Of a stretch of 64,000 bases of DNA, positions 24,380 to 33,067 are shown one piece after another (the stretch's first letter is position 1; each line of letters starts with the position of its first letter). Position numbers and translations under genes: made by a program. Under the pieces are notes generated by a model that saw nothing but the letters and a program-made list of their open reading frames with translations, ran no database searches and was not told the origin of the DNA. This stretch comes from Nocardioides pini (GTDB lineage Bacteria; Actinomycetota; Actinomycetes; Propionibacteriales; Nocardioidaceae): the NCBI RefSeq assembly GCF_026712185.1, contig NZ_JAPPUX010000006.1, positions 79,424 to 143,423 of the forward strand, given 5' to 3'.

Positions 24380-25090
24380 ATGTCGCGCTCCGCCCTCGCC
24401 CTCCCCCACTCGGCGACCCTCGCCTGGTGGCTGACCGCATGGCTGCGCGGGCACGAGCAGACCGACCACGTGCTCGACGTGCTCGCCGTCGACACCCACC
24501 TGCTGATGGGCGGGTCGGCGCTCGACCTGCTGGTGCGCGCGCGGGGCACCGGGGCGTCGTACGCCGGCCTGGCGCTGCCGGTCGACGGCGACCCGCTGGG
24601 CCTGGGCGGCCCGCGCGACTTCAACAGCACGGCGCTCGAGGCGGGGCAGGCCGTCGTGGTGGGCGACCTGGGGCTGGTGCCCGAGGAGCAGGGCGAGACG
24701 GTGCAGTGGCGTCCCCTGGAGGCCTCGCGCCGCCAGCTGCCCGACGTCGGCGAGGCCGATCGCACCCTGCGCGCCGCCCTCGTCGGCGCGGCGGGCGACC
24801 TGGCCGACCTCGACGTGGCGCGCTGGCGCCCGGAGGCCGCCGACGCGCTGATGAACCTCCACCACCGCCCGGCCGTGGACGCCCCGCTCGGCACTCCCCC
24901 GCGGTGCGTCGAGCTCGCAGCCCGCGGCCTGCAGGCGTGGGCCATCGTCGACCTGGCGCTGGTCGACGACGGTGGTGCCCTGTCGTCGTACGAGGTGGAG
25001 CGGCGCCGCGACCTCCTGCAGCCGCTGGGCCGTGCCGCCCGGCGCGCGATCGTGGCGGCGTGCTCGCCCGAGGTGTGGCCCGACCGCTAG
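24380..25090 (+). CDS. conserved protein of unknown function
   Basis: A 236-aa soluble protein I do not recognise. It is rich in Ala, Leu and Asp, has no signal peptide or transmembrane helix, and includes LAWWLTAWLRGHEQTDHVLD near the N-terminus, a central GLALPVDGDPLGLGGP and a basic C-terminal segment (VERRRDLLQPLGRAARRAIV). It looks like a lineage-specific actinobacterial protein. A TAGCCT -10 box ends 8 bases before the ATG, supporting expression and this start. It diverges from the stand-alone ABC ATPase gene and converges on the DUF805 gene. Confidence 0.65.
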   Translation: MSRSALALPHSATLAWWLTAWLRGHEQTDHVLDVLAVDTHLLMGGSALDLLVRARGTGASYAGLALPVDGDPLGLGGPRDFNSTALEAGQAVVVGDLGLVPEEQGETVQWRPLEASRRQLPDVGEADRTLRAALVGAAGDLADLDVARWRPEAADALMNLHHRPAVDAPLGTPPRCVELAARGLQAWAIVDLALVDDGGALSSYEVERRRDLLQPLGRAARRAIVAACSPEVWPDR

Positions 25091-25127
25091 GAGGTCGCCG
25101 ACGCCGGGCGCCGGGCGGTGCGGGCCG

Positions 25128-25565
25128 TCAGCCGCCGTACTGGCCGCTGCCGTAGGCCGGCGGGGGCGGGTAGTCGCCCGCGGCACCGGAGGTCTGGCCC
25201 TTCGGGTTGGGGCCGTACTGGTTGTCGGGCTTGGAGTCGGTGCAGAACCACACGATGAGCAGGATCCAGCCGATGATCGGGATGATGCCGATGAGGATCC
25301 ACCAGCCGCTGCGGTCGGTGTCGTGGAGCCGGCGCACGCCCACGGCGAGGGACGGCAGGAACAGCGCGAGGCTCACGAGGGTGTTGATCAGGCCACCGCT
25401 GGCAGCGCTCTCGTAGTCCGTGCCGAGCACGACGTCGAGGATGCTGGTGACGATGCCGACCAGGAACGTGAACAGCGCGAAGTACCAGTACTCGGAGCGC
25501 CGTGCGCGGCCCGAGAAGCCGACGTACTTGGACAGGCACGTGCGCACCGCCGTCATGAAGTCCAT
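25128..25565 (-). CDS. DUF805 membrane protein
   Basis: A 145-aa protein of the DUF805 family. The signature FSGRARRSEYWYFALFTFLV sits at the N-terminus, SLAVGVRRLHDTDRSGWWIL in the middle, and about four helices in between and after (LIGIIPIIGWILLIVWF). The tail is Pro/Gly/Tyr-rich (DYPPPPAYGSGQYGG) and probably disordered. Function is unknown. The ATG (MDFMTAV) has a GGGGG ribosome site about 8-12 bases upstream; longer frames cross into untranslated sequence. The 160 bases between it and serB hold no further gene. Confidence 0.9.
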   Translation of the reverse strand: MDFMTAVRTCLSKYVGFSGRARRSEYWYFALFTFLVGIVTSILDVVLGTDYESAASGGLINTLVSLALFLPSLAVGVRRLHDTDRSGWWILIGIIPIIGWILLIVWFCTDSKPDNQYGPNPKGQTSGAAGDYPPPPAYGSGQYGG

Positions 25566-25725
25566 CGAAAACCCCCGGTTGTCTGGGCGGCGCCGACGCC
25601 CGGAACCGCCTAGCAGCACAAGGTAGGGGACGGGGGCGCCGCCCGCCAGCACCCCGTCGAGGCACCGCCCGAGGTGCGGACCCGGCGGCGCCCGCCCGGT
25701 CACCGGGTCTAGCCTTCCTCACACC

Positions 25726-26943
25726 ATGGAAGACGAGCCGAAGACTCTCCTGGTCACCCTCACGGGCAAGGACCGGCCTGGCGTCACCTCAGCGATCTTC
25801 GCCGCGCTCGCGGGCGCCGGCGTCGAGGTCGTCGACATCGAGCAGATCGTGCTGCGACGACGGCTGGTGCTCGGCATCCTGGTCACCGCTCCCCGGGACT
25901 GGAAGAAGCTGCGCGACGTCATCGAGCGCACCGCTGCCGACCTCGACATGGCCGTCGAGGTGGAGCGCGGCGCGGGCGACAACCGCAGCCGCCGCGGCGA
26001 GCGCTCGCACATCACCATCATCGGCAACCCGCTGAAGGCGTCGGCGATGGCCGCGATCGCGGGCCGCATCGCCGACTCGGGCGCCAACATCGACAAGATC
26101 GAGCGGATGGCGCGCTACCCCGTCACCGCCATCGAGCTGCACGTCTCCGGCGCGCCGGCCGACACCCTCCGTCCGCTCCTCTCGGTGGAGGCGGTCCGGC
26201 AGGGCATCGACCTCGCCGTCCAGCGCGACTCCCTGCACCGCCGCGGCATCCGGCTCATCGTCATGGACGTCGACTCGACCCTGGTCCAGGGCGAGGTCAT
26301 CGAGATGCTCGCCGCCCACGCCGGCCAGGAGGGCGAGGTCGCCCGGGTCACCGAGGCGGCGATGCGCGGAGAGCTCGACTTCGAGGCGTCCCTGCGCGAG
26401 AGGGTCGCCCTGCTCGAGGGGGTCCCGGAGTCCGCGCTCGACGAGGTCTACGACTCGATCGTCCTCGCGCCCGGCGCCCGCACGATGGTGCGCACGCTGC
26501 GCCGCCTCGGCTACCGCTTCGCGATCGTGTCGGGCGGCTTCACGCAGATCACCGACCGGCTCGCGGCGGACCTCGGCATCCACTTCGCGCGCGCCAACGA
26601 GCTCGAGGTCGTCGACGGCCGCCTCACCGGGCGCATCGTCGGCGACGTCGTCGACCGGGCGGGCAAGGCGGCCGCGCTGCGCGAGTTCGCCGGCGAGGTC
26701 GGCGTACCCCTCGACGCCGTGATCGCCATCGGCGACGGTGCCAACGACCTCGACATGCTCAACGCCGCCGGGCTCGGCATCGCCTACAACGCCAAGCCAA
26801 TGGTGCGCGACGCCGCCGACACGGCCGTCAACGTGCCCTACCTCGACGCGATCCTCTACCTGCTCGGCATCTCGCGCGAGCAGATCGAGGAGGCCGACGC
26901 GGCCGTGGGCATCACGACGCCCGCGCCCCCGCTCATCGGCTGA
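25726..26943 (+). CDS. serB: phosphoserine phosphatase with N-terminal ACT domains
   Basis: A 405-aa enzyme for the last step of serine biosynthesis, phosphoserine to serine. Two ACT domains (about 5-80 and 100-175, the first opening TLLVTLTGKDRPGVTSAIFA) probably sense an amino acid, as in mycobacterial SerB2. The HAD domain shows MDVDSTLVQGE (nucleophile Asp, motif I), FAIVSGGFTQITDRL (motif II Ser) and GDGANDLDMLNAAG (motifs III/IV). A TAGCCT box lies 10 bases before the ATG. The 3' end overlaps the convergent methyltransferase gene by 11 bases, leaving no space for a separate terminator. Confidence 0.95.
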   Translation: MEDEPKTLLVTLTGKDRPGVTSAIFAALAGAGVEVVDIEQIVLRRRLVLGILVTAPRDWKKLRDVIERTAADLDMAVEVERGAGDNRSRRGERSHITIIGNPLKASAMAAIAGRIADSGANIDKIERMARYPVTAIELHVSGAPADTLRPLLSVEAVRQGIDLAVQRDSLHRRGIRLIVMDVDSTLVQGEVIEMLAAHAGQEGEVARVTEAAMRGELDFEASLRERVALLEGVPESALDEVYDSIVLAPGARTMVRTLRRLGYRFAIVSGGFTQITDRLAADLGIHFARANELEVVDGRLTGRIVGDVVDRAGKAAALREFAGEVGVPLDAVIAIGDGANDLDMLNAAGLGIAYNAKPMVRDAADTAVNVPYLDAILYLLGISREQIEEADAAVGITTPAPPLIG

Positions 26944-27721
26944 CACCGCCGGGGCGTACGCCGATGGCGACGCACCCGCCGACCTCGTCGTCGGTCTCGA
27001 CGCCGGTCACCAGCCCGGCCGCCGCCATCGCGCCGGTCGTGAGTGCCGCCTGCGCGGGGCTGGTCTCGACGAGCAGCACTCCCCCGGGGGCCAGCCACCG
27101 GGGGGCGTCGGCGGCGATCCGGCGGTGCAGGTCGACCCCGTCCACGCCGCCGTCGAGCGCGACCAGCGGCTCGTGGTCGCGGGCCTCCGGCGGCATCGCG
27201 GCCACCCGGTCGGTGGGGACGTAGGGCGCGTTGGCGGCGAGCACGTCGACGCGGCCGAGGAGGTCGGCCGGCAGGGCGTCGTACAGGTCCCCGAGGTGGA
27301 GCGCCGCGGACGGGGCGTTGGACCGGGCGCACCCGAGCGCCGTGTCGCTGACGTCGCAGCCGTGCACCTCGGCGCCGGCGCCCTCCAGGCTCGCGGCGAC
27401 CGGGGCGACGCCGCAGCACAGCTCCACCACGACGGGCCGTCGAGGCCCCGCCGGCACGGCACGGGCGCGCTCGGCGGTGGTCCTCGCCAGCAGCTCGGTA
27501 CGACGCCGGGGCACGAACACCCCGGGGACGACGGCCAGCCGCCGGCCGAGGAACTCCGCCCAGCCGAGCACCGTCTCCAGCGGCTCACCGGCGACGCGGC
27601 GCGCGACCAGCCGCGCGAGCTCGTCGGTCGACGTCGCGGCCCCCTCGAGCAGCACCGCCTCGTCCTCGGCCCACACGCAGCCGGCGGCGCGCAGCCGCGC
27701 CACGACGTGCGGATCGCTCAC
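26933..27721 (-). CDS. putative PrmC/HemK-like protein N5-glutamine methyltransferase
   Basis: A 262-aa SAM methyltransferase related to PrmC. The N-terminal helical region includes AGEPLETVLGWAEFLGRRLAVVPGVF, close to the family's release-factor-binding part. The SAM motif is VVELCCGVAPVA, and the catalytic tetrapeptide reads NAPY (ANAPYVPTD) instead of the usual NPPY. That change is regular in a separate actinobacterial subgroup annotated as putative glutamine methyltransferases, so the acceptor may differ from release factors. The GTG start overlaps the stop of the histidine phosphatase gene (GTGA). A true prmC is expected elsewhere in the genome. Confidence 0.8.
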   Translation of the reverse strand: MSDPHVVARLRAAGCVWAEDEAVLLEGAATSTDELARLVARRVAGEPLETVLGWAEFLGRRLAVVPGVFVPRRRTELLARTTAERARAVPAGPRRPVVVELCCGVAPVAASLEGAGAEVHGCDVSDTALGCARSNAPSAALHLGDLYDALPADLLGRVDVLAANAPYVPTDRVAAMPPEARDHEPLVALDGGVDGVDLHRRIAADAPRWLAPGGVLLVETSPAQAALTTGAMAAAGLVTGVETDDEVGGCVAIGVRPGGVSR

Positions 27722-28263
27722 GCAGACCCGACGTGGAAGGCGTCGAGGCGGGCGGTGCCCGGACCGAGGTCGGCCCAGTCGCCCTCGACGGTGAAGACCG
27801 CGACGGCCGAGGTCGGGAACCCCCGCGTCAGCATCGCGGTCGTGGCCTCGGTCTCGCCCTCGCCGTCGTCGACGAGCTCGGCCAGCGACCCCATCGTGGG
27901 GTTGTGGCCGATGACGACCAGGGTCCGCACGTCGTCGGCGACCTCGCGAAGCAGGTCGAAGGCGGAGTCGGTTCCGGCGGCGTAGAGGGCCTCGGAGAGG
28001 AGGACGATGCCCTCGTCCCACCCGGCCCCGGCGGCCACCTGCTGCCACGTCTGCCGGGTGCGGAGCGCGTCGGAGACCAGGGCGGCGTCGGGCTCGACGC
28101 CGTGGTCGCGCATCCACCGTCCGGCCGCCTCCGCGTCGCCCAGTCCGCGCTCGGCCAGAGCCCGGACGTGGTCGGTGCTGGCGCTGTGCTCCGCCTTGGC
28201 GTGGCGCATGACCACCAGTCGGCGCGTGACCGCGCTCGACGTCTCCCACACTGACTCCTGCAT
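27718..28263 (-). CDS. SixA-like histidine phosphatase
   Basis: A 181-aa member of the histidine phosphatase superfamily. VVMRHAKAEHSAS holds the Arg-His-Gly/Ala nucleophile motif, SDALRTRQTWQ the second Arg, and VVIGHNPTMGSLA the second catalytic His. SixA-type enzymes remove phosphate from histidine of phosphorelay or PTS proteins; the partner here is unknown. An internal GTG, giving VTRRLVVMRHAKA, would be a plausible shorter start. It is the first gene of an operon with the PrmC-like methyltransferase and diverges from cphB. Confidence 0.85.
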   Translation of the reverse strand: MQESVWETSSAVTRRLVVMRHAKAEHSASTDHVRALAERGLGDAEAAGRWMRDHGVEPDAALVSDALRTRQTWQQVAAGAGWDEGIVLLSEALYAAGTDSAFDLLREVADDVRTLVVIGHNPTMGSLAELVDDGEGETEATTAMLTRGFPTSAVAVFTVEGDWADLGPGTARLDAFHVGSA

Positions 28264-28296
28264 TCCCTCACCCTTCCAGCCGCTAGCCTGCCTGTC

Positions 28297-29271
28297 ATGC
28301 CCAGGGGACCACTCATGATCATCGGGGGCGCCGAGGACAAGGTGCGCAAGCCCACCATCCTCAAGCACTTCGTCGCCCTGAGCGGCGGACGGGAGGCCCG
28401 CATCGCCGTGATCCCGACGGCCTCCTCGCTCGGACGCGAGGTGGTGGACGTCTACGACGCGCTCTTCACGAAGTTCGGCGCGGCCGGCGTGGACGCCGTA
28501 CGTCCGGAGTCGCGCGACCAGGCCCACGACCCGGGACTCGTGAAGACGCTCGACGAGGCCACCGGGATCTTCATGACCGGCGGCAACCAGCTCAAGCTGT
28601 CGTCCATCGTCTGCGGCACACCCGTCGGCGACGCGATCGTCCGCGCCCACGAGCGCGGCGCGGTGGTCGCCGGCACCTCGGCGGGGGCCAGCATCCAGTC
28701 CTCCCACATGGTCGCCTTCGGGGTCGGCGGGGCGACCCCCAAGCAGCGGATGACGCAGGTGGCGGGCGGGCTCGGCCTGGTCGACACGGCCGTGATCGAC
28801 CAGCACTTCGACCAGCGCAACCGCTACGGCCGGCTGCTGATGATCGTGGCGCAGAGTCCCCAGCTGCTCGGCATCGGCGTCGACGAGGACACCTGCGGCC
28901 TCGTCGAGGACGTGGACGGCGAGCTCGTCATGCGCGTGCTCGGCAAGGGCGCGGTGACGATCTTCGACGGGTCGCGCATGGTGTCCAACGCCTACGAGGC
29001 GACCCGGTCGTCGCCGCTGCTGGCGAGCGGCGTCGTCTTCCACACGCTCCCCGCGGGCACCGTCTTCAACCTCACCACGCGCGGGCTGGTGCCGCAGGAG
29101 CCGTCCATCCAGCCCGAGGACGCCGACGAGCTCGCCGAGGCCAGCCGCGACCTGCGCCAGCTCGCCCGCGACATCGCTGCCGCGGACGCGACCCCCGCAG
29201 CGATCCGCCGGCGCCTCAAGCTGCGCCGCACCCCGCAGACCCCCGCCCCCGACCAGGGAGAAGATGCATGA
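28297..29271 (+). CDS. cphB: cyanophycinase
   Basis: A 324-aa peptidase S51 family exo-cyanophycinase that cuts the storage polymer multi-L-arginyl-poly-L-aspartate to beta-Asp-Arg dipeptides. The nucleophile elbow is VAGTSAGASIQ (Ser). FMTGGNQLKL and VIDQHFDQRNRYGRLL are other conserved parts. There is no signal peptide, so it acts in the cytosol. It carries about 45 extra C-terminal residues, including a helical RDLRQLARDIAAADATPAAI. A TAGCCT box ends 7 bases before the ATG (leaderless). Its stop overlaps the cphA start (ATGA), so degradation and synthesis are co-expressed. Confidence 0.95.
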   Translation: MPRGPLMIIGGAEDKVRKPTILKHFVALSGGREARIAVIPTASSLGREVVDVYDALFTKFGAAGVDAVRPESRDQAHDPGLVKTLDEATGIFMTGGNQLKLSSIVCGTPVGDAIVRAHERGAVVAGTSAGASIQSSHMVAFGVGGATPKQRMTQVAGGLGLVDTAVIDQHFDQRNRYGRLLMIVAQSPQLLGIGVDEDTCGLVEDVDGELVMRVLGKGAVTIFDGSRMVSNAYEATRSSPLLASGVVFHTLPAGTVFNLTTRGLVPQEPSIQPEDADELAEASRDLRQLARDIAAADATPAAIRRRLKLRRTPQTPAPDQGEDA

Positions 29272-32054
29272 GCGAGCGACCCACGCCGGACCTGGAGATC
29301 GTCGAGACCCGCGTCTACCGAGGGCCCAACGTCTGGTCCTACGACAAGTCGATCCACCTCGTGGTCGACCTGGGCTCGCTCGAGCAGTTCCCCACCAACA
29401 CGATCCCCGGGTTCACCGACGACCTGGTCGCGATGCTCCCCGGCCTGCGGGAGCACTCCTGCTCGCGCGGGCGCCGCGGCGGCTTCCTCGAGCGGCTCAA
29501 CGAGGGCACCTGGCTGGGCCACGTCGCCGAGCACGTCGCCCTCGCGCTGCAGCAGCTCGTCGGCCACGACATCCGGCGCGGCAAGACCCGGCAGGTCAAG
29601 GGCCAGCCCGGGCGCTACAACATCATCTACGGCTACATCGAGGAGAACGTCGGCCTCACCGCCGGCCGCCTCGCGGTCCGCCTGGTCAACCACCTCGTCG
29701 AGGGCGACCCCGACTTCGACTGGGAGACCGAGCGCGACGACTTCATCCGCCGCGCCGAGCGCACGGCGTTCGGCCCGTCCACCCAGGCCATCGTCGACGA
29801 GGCCGTCTCGCGGGACATCCCGTGGATCCGGCTCAACCAGTACTCCCTCGTCCAGCTCGGCCAGGGCGTCCACGCCAAGCGGATCCGGGCCACGATGACG
29901 TCGGAGACCTCGTCGATCGCCGTCGACATCGCCTCCGACAAGGACCTCACCACCAAGCTCCTCGGCGCGGCCGGCCTGCCCGTGCCCAAGCAGGAGTCGG
30001 TCCGCAGCGAGGACGCCGCGGTCGCCGCCGCCCGGCGCATCGGCTACCCCGTCGTGCTCAAGCCGCTCGACGGCAACCACGGGCGCGGGGTGTGCCTCGA
30101 CCTGCAGGACGAGGCCGACGTACGTGCTGCCTTCCCGATCGCGCACGACCAGTCACGCCGCGGCAACGTCATCGTCGAGTCGTTCATCACCGGCAAGGAC
30201 TACCGCTGCCTGATCATCGACGGCCGGATGGTCGCGATCGCCGAGCGCGTGCCGGCGTCGGTCACCGGTGACGGCACGTCGACGGTGCAGGAGCTCGTCG
30301 ACCTGACCAACGCCGACCCGCGGCGCGGCGTCGGGCACGAGAAGGTGCTCACCCGCATCAAGGTCGACGAGGCGGCCGTCGAGGTGCTCGCCGACCAGGG
30401 GCACACGCTCGACTCCGTGCCGGCCGAGGGCGAGATGGTCAAGCTCGCCCTCACCGGCAACATGTCCACCGGCGGCATCTCCATCGACCGCACCTTCGAG
30501 GCGCACCCCGAGAACGTCGAGATCGCCGAGGAGGCCGCGCGCATGGTCGGCCTCGACATCGCCGGCATCGACTTCATCTGCCCCGACATCACCGAGCCCG
30601 TCCGAGAGGCGGGCGGTGCCATCTGCGAGGTCAACGCCGCGCCCGGCTTCCGGATGCACACGCACCCGACGATCGGCGAGCCGCAGTTCATCGCCAAGCC
30701 GGTGGTGGACATGCTGTTCCCGCCCGGGGCGACGTCGCGGATCCCGATCGTCGCGGTGACGGGCACCAACGGCAAGACGACCACGAGCCGGATGATCAGC
30801 CACATCTTCAAGGGGATGGGGCGCAAGGTCGGCATGACGTCGACCGACGGCGTCGTCATCGACGAGCGGCTGCTCATCCGCGCAGACGCGTCCGGCCCCC
30901 GGTCGGCGCGGATGGTGCTGCAGAACCCGCGCGTGGACTTCGCGGTCTTCGAGGTCGCCCGCGGCGGCATCCTGCGCGAGGGCCTCGGCTACGAGCGCAA
31001 CGACGTCGCCGTCGTGCTCAACGTGCAGCCCGACCACCTCGGCCTGCGCGGCATCGACACCGTCGAGCAGCTCGCCGACGTCAAGGCGGTGATCGTCGAG
31101 GCGGTGCCGCGTGACGGCCACGCCGTGCTGAACGCCGACGACCCGCTGGTGCGCGAGATGCGCCGCAAGTGCTCGGGCCAGGTCGTGTGGTTCTCGATGG
31201 ACGAGCCCGGCAGCGAGGTGCGCGACATGATCGACGCGCACTGCCGCCGGGGCGGCAAGGCGATCGTCCTCAACCCCAGCGACCGCGGCGAGATGATGGT
31301 CGTCCTCCACGGCCGTCGCGAGATGCAGCTGGCGTGGACCCACCTGCTGCCGTCGACCTTCAGCGGCCGGGCACGGATGAACGTGCAGAACGCCCTGGCC
31401 GCCGCGGCCGCCGCCTTCGCCGCCGGAGCCCCGCTGCACGACATCCGACAGGGCCTGCGCACGTTCTCGACCAACTACTACCTCTCCCCCGGCCGGCTCA
31501 ACGAGGTCGAGGTCAACGGCGTCAACGTGATCGTCGACTACTGCCACAACGCGCCCGGCATGAAGATGCTCGGCGACTTCGTGGACCGGGTCGGCGAGTC
31601 GCTCGAGTCGTCCCACGACCTGGCCCGGCCCTCGCGGATCGGCATCATCGCCACGGCCGGCGACCGGCGCGACCAGGACATGCGCGAGCTCGGGCAGATC
31701 GCGGCGCAGCACTTCGACGTCTGCATCGTGCGCGAGGACGTGGCGCTGCGCGGTCGCGAGCGCGGGGCGACCGCCCAGCTCGTCCTCGACGGCGTACGAG
31801 CCGCGATGGACGAGGGCGCCCGCTGCAAGCAGGCCGAGCTCGTGCTCGAGGAGATCGAGGCCGTGCGCCACGCGATGAGCCGCGCCAACCGCGGCGACCT
31901 CGTGGTGGTGTGCGTCGACAAGCACGCCGAGGTGATGGCGGAGCTGGAGAACTGGTCCGACGTCGCCCAGGCAGGCTCGACCACGAACCCCGACGCGCCC
32001 TCCGCCGACCCGGACTACACGCCCCCGGCCGACCAGGCGGCGGGCGGCGCGTGA
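29268..32054 (+). CDS. cphA: cyanophycin synthetase (CphA1-type)
   Basis: A 928-aa three-domain ligase that extends cyanophycin by adding Asp to the backbone, then Arg to each side chain, using ATP. Residues about 1-165 are the N-domain (RVYRGPNVWSYDKSIHL, GHVAEHVALALQQL). About 200-485 is the ATP-grasp domain (YPVVLKPLDGNHGRGVCL, with metal site CEVNAAPGFRMHTHP). About 490-895 is the Mur-ligase-like domain (VAVTGTNGKTTTSRM P-loop, FEVARGGILREGLGY, DYCHNAPGMKM). An Ala/Pro/Asp tail follows. The overlap with cphB on one side and the cupin gene on the other marks a three-gene operon. Confidence 0.96.
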   Translation: MSERPTPDLEIVETRVYRGPNVWSYDKSIHLVVDLGSLEQFPTNTIPGFTDDLVAMLPGLREHSCSRGRRGGFLERLNEGTWLGHVAEHVALALQQLVGHDIRRGKTRQVKGQPGRYNIIYGYIEENVGLTAGRLAVRLVNHLVEGDPDFDWETERDDFIRRAERTAFGPSTQAIVDEAVSRDIPWIRLNQYSLVQLGQGVHAKRIRATMTSETSSIAVDIASDKDLTTKLLGAAGLPVPKQESVRSEDAAVAAARRIGYPVVLKPLDGNHGRGVCLDLQDEADVRAAFPIAHDQSRRGNVIVESFITGKDYRCLIIDGRMVAIAERVPASVTGDGTSTVQELVDLTNADPRRGVGHEKVLTRIKVDEAAVEVLADQGHTLDSVPAEGEMVKLALTGNMSTGGISIDRTFEAHPENVEIAEEAARMVGLDIAGIDFICPDITEPVREAGGAICEVNAAPGFRMHTHPTIGEPQFIAKPVVDMLFPPGATSRIPIVAVTGTNGKTTTSRMISHIFKGMGRKVGMTSTDGVVIDERLLIRADASGPRSARMVLQNPRVDFAVFEVARGGILREGLGYERNDVAVVLNVQPDHLGLRGIDTVEQLADVKAVIVEAVPRDGHAVLNADDPLVREMRRKCSGQVVWFSMDEPGSEVRDMIDAHCRRGGKAIVLNPSDRGEMMVVLHGRREMQLAWTHLLPSTFSGRARMNVQNALAAAAAAFAAGAPLHDIRQGLRTFSTNYYLSPGRLNEVEVNGVNVIVDYCHNAPGMKMLGDFVDRVGESLESSHDLARPSRIGIIATAGDRRDQDMRELGQIAAQHFDVCIVREDVALRGRERGATAQLVLDGVRAAMDEGARCKQAELVLEEIEAVRHAMSRANRGDLVVVCVDKHAEVMAELENWSDVAQAGSTTNPDAPSADPDYTPPADQAAGGA

Positions 32055-32416
32055 GGATCCTCGACCTGACGGGCCTCCCCCACCGACCCATCGAGGCGCA
32101 CGGGAGCCGCGGCTTCTCCGTCGGGGCCTTCGGCCTGGGCGCCGACACCCACCTCGTGTCGGTCGCGCTCGCACCCGGCGGCGTCATCGGACGGCACCCG
32201 GCCGTCGGCCGCCAGCTCCTGGTGGTGCTCGCGGGTGAGGCCGAGGTGGCGGGCGCGGAGGGCGTCGTGCATCGGCTCGGCGCCGGCCAGGCCGCTGTCT
32301 GGGAGCCCGGCGAGACGCACGAGACGCGGTCGCCGACCGGGCTCTCGGCGCTGATCGTCGAGGGCGACCTCGACATCGGTGCGCCCGGCGAGCAGGTGGA
32401 CCCGGGCGACACCTGA
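32051..32416 (+). CDS. small cupin-fold protein
   Basis: A 121-aa single-domain cupin. VALAPGGVIGRHPAVGRQL matches the first cupin motif, with His in the metal-ligand position, and LGAGQAAVWEPGETHETRS the second motif with its Pro-Gly-x-x-His. A bound metal and a small ligand are possible; the enzymatic role is unknown. The GTG start overlaps the cphA stop (GTGA), so it is translated with cyanophycin synthetase and may sense or modify a related metabolite. It ends 2 bases from the convergent methyltransferase gene. Confidence 0.75.
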   Translation: MRILDLTGLPHRPIEAHGSRGFSVGAFGLGADTHLVSVALAPGGVIGRHPAVGRQLLVVLAGEAEVAGAEGVVHRLGAGQAAVWEPGETHETRSPTGLSALIVEGDLDIGAPGEQVDPGDT

Positions 32417-32418
32417 GC

Positions 32419-33060
32419 TCACGTGTCGTCCGCGCGCCAGACGACGAGCTCGTAGACCGCCGGGCCGTCGTCGCTGCGCTCGAACGCGAACCCCTCGTGC
32501 GACGCGATGCGCCGGAGGCCGTACGAAGCCGCGCGACGCTCGACCTCCTCACGCCGGTGGCGGCGCACGCGGTGCTCACCGCCCACCACGCTGACCGGCG
32601 ACGCCTGCACGGAGCCGTCGTCCAGGAGCGGCTCGTGGCTCACCACGAGGTGGCCGCCGGGTCCGAGGCGCCCCGCCGCCAGCCGGAGCAGCTCGAAGAG
32701 GTCGGGCACCAGCTCGAGGAAGCCGATCGCCGCGACGAGGTCCCACTCGCGGTCGTCGCCGCGCAGGAACGACGCGGCGTCCGCGGACACGACCTCTGCG
32801 ACCGGCACCTTGCCACGGGCCCGCGCCAGCATCGCGGAGGACGGGTCGACGAGCGTCAGGGCGGCTGCGGGGAACAGCTCGTGGAGCACCACCGCCGTCT
32901 GCCCGGTCCCGGCGCCGAGGTCGAGCACCCGCGCGGGCGCCAGGCCGAGCGGGTCGAGCAGGTCGCGGGCTCGGCGGTTGGCCGACCAGCCGTTGCCGGA
33001 GGTCATCTCGTCGTAGGTCGGGGCCAGGGCGTCGTACACCTGCGCCCAGCCCGCGCTCAC
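32419..33060 (-). CDS. SAM-dependent class I methyltransferase
   Basis: A 213-aa methyltransferase. VLDLGAGTGQTAVVLHELFP is motif I, LTLVDPSSAMLARARGKVP the adenosine/ribose-binding acidic loop, EWDLVAAIGFLELVPDLFEL motif II/III, and GGHLVVSHEPLLDD follows. N-terminal VYDALAPTYDEMTSGNGWSAN is typical of small-molecule methyltransferases of the UbiE/TehB-like group. The GTG start lies 7 bases after the stop of the Mur-ligase-like gene, so the two form an operon. Its target could be the product of that ligase; this is inference only. Confidence 0.85.
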   Translation of the reverse strand: MSAGWAQVYDALAPTYDEMTSGNGWSANRRARDLLDPLGLAPARVLDLGAGTGQTAVVLHELFPAAALTLVDPSSAMLARARGKVPVAEVVSADAASFLRGDDREWDLVAAIGFLELVPDLFELLRLAAGRLGPGGHLVVSHEPLLDDGSVQASPVSVVGGEHRVRRHRREEVERRAASYGLRRIASHEGFAFERSDDGPAVYELVVWRADDT

Positions 33061-33067
33061 GACGCCC

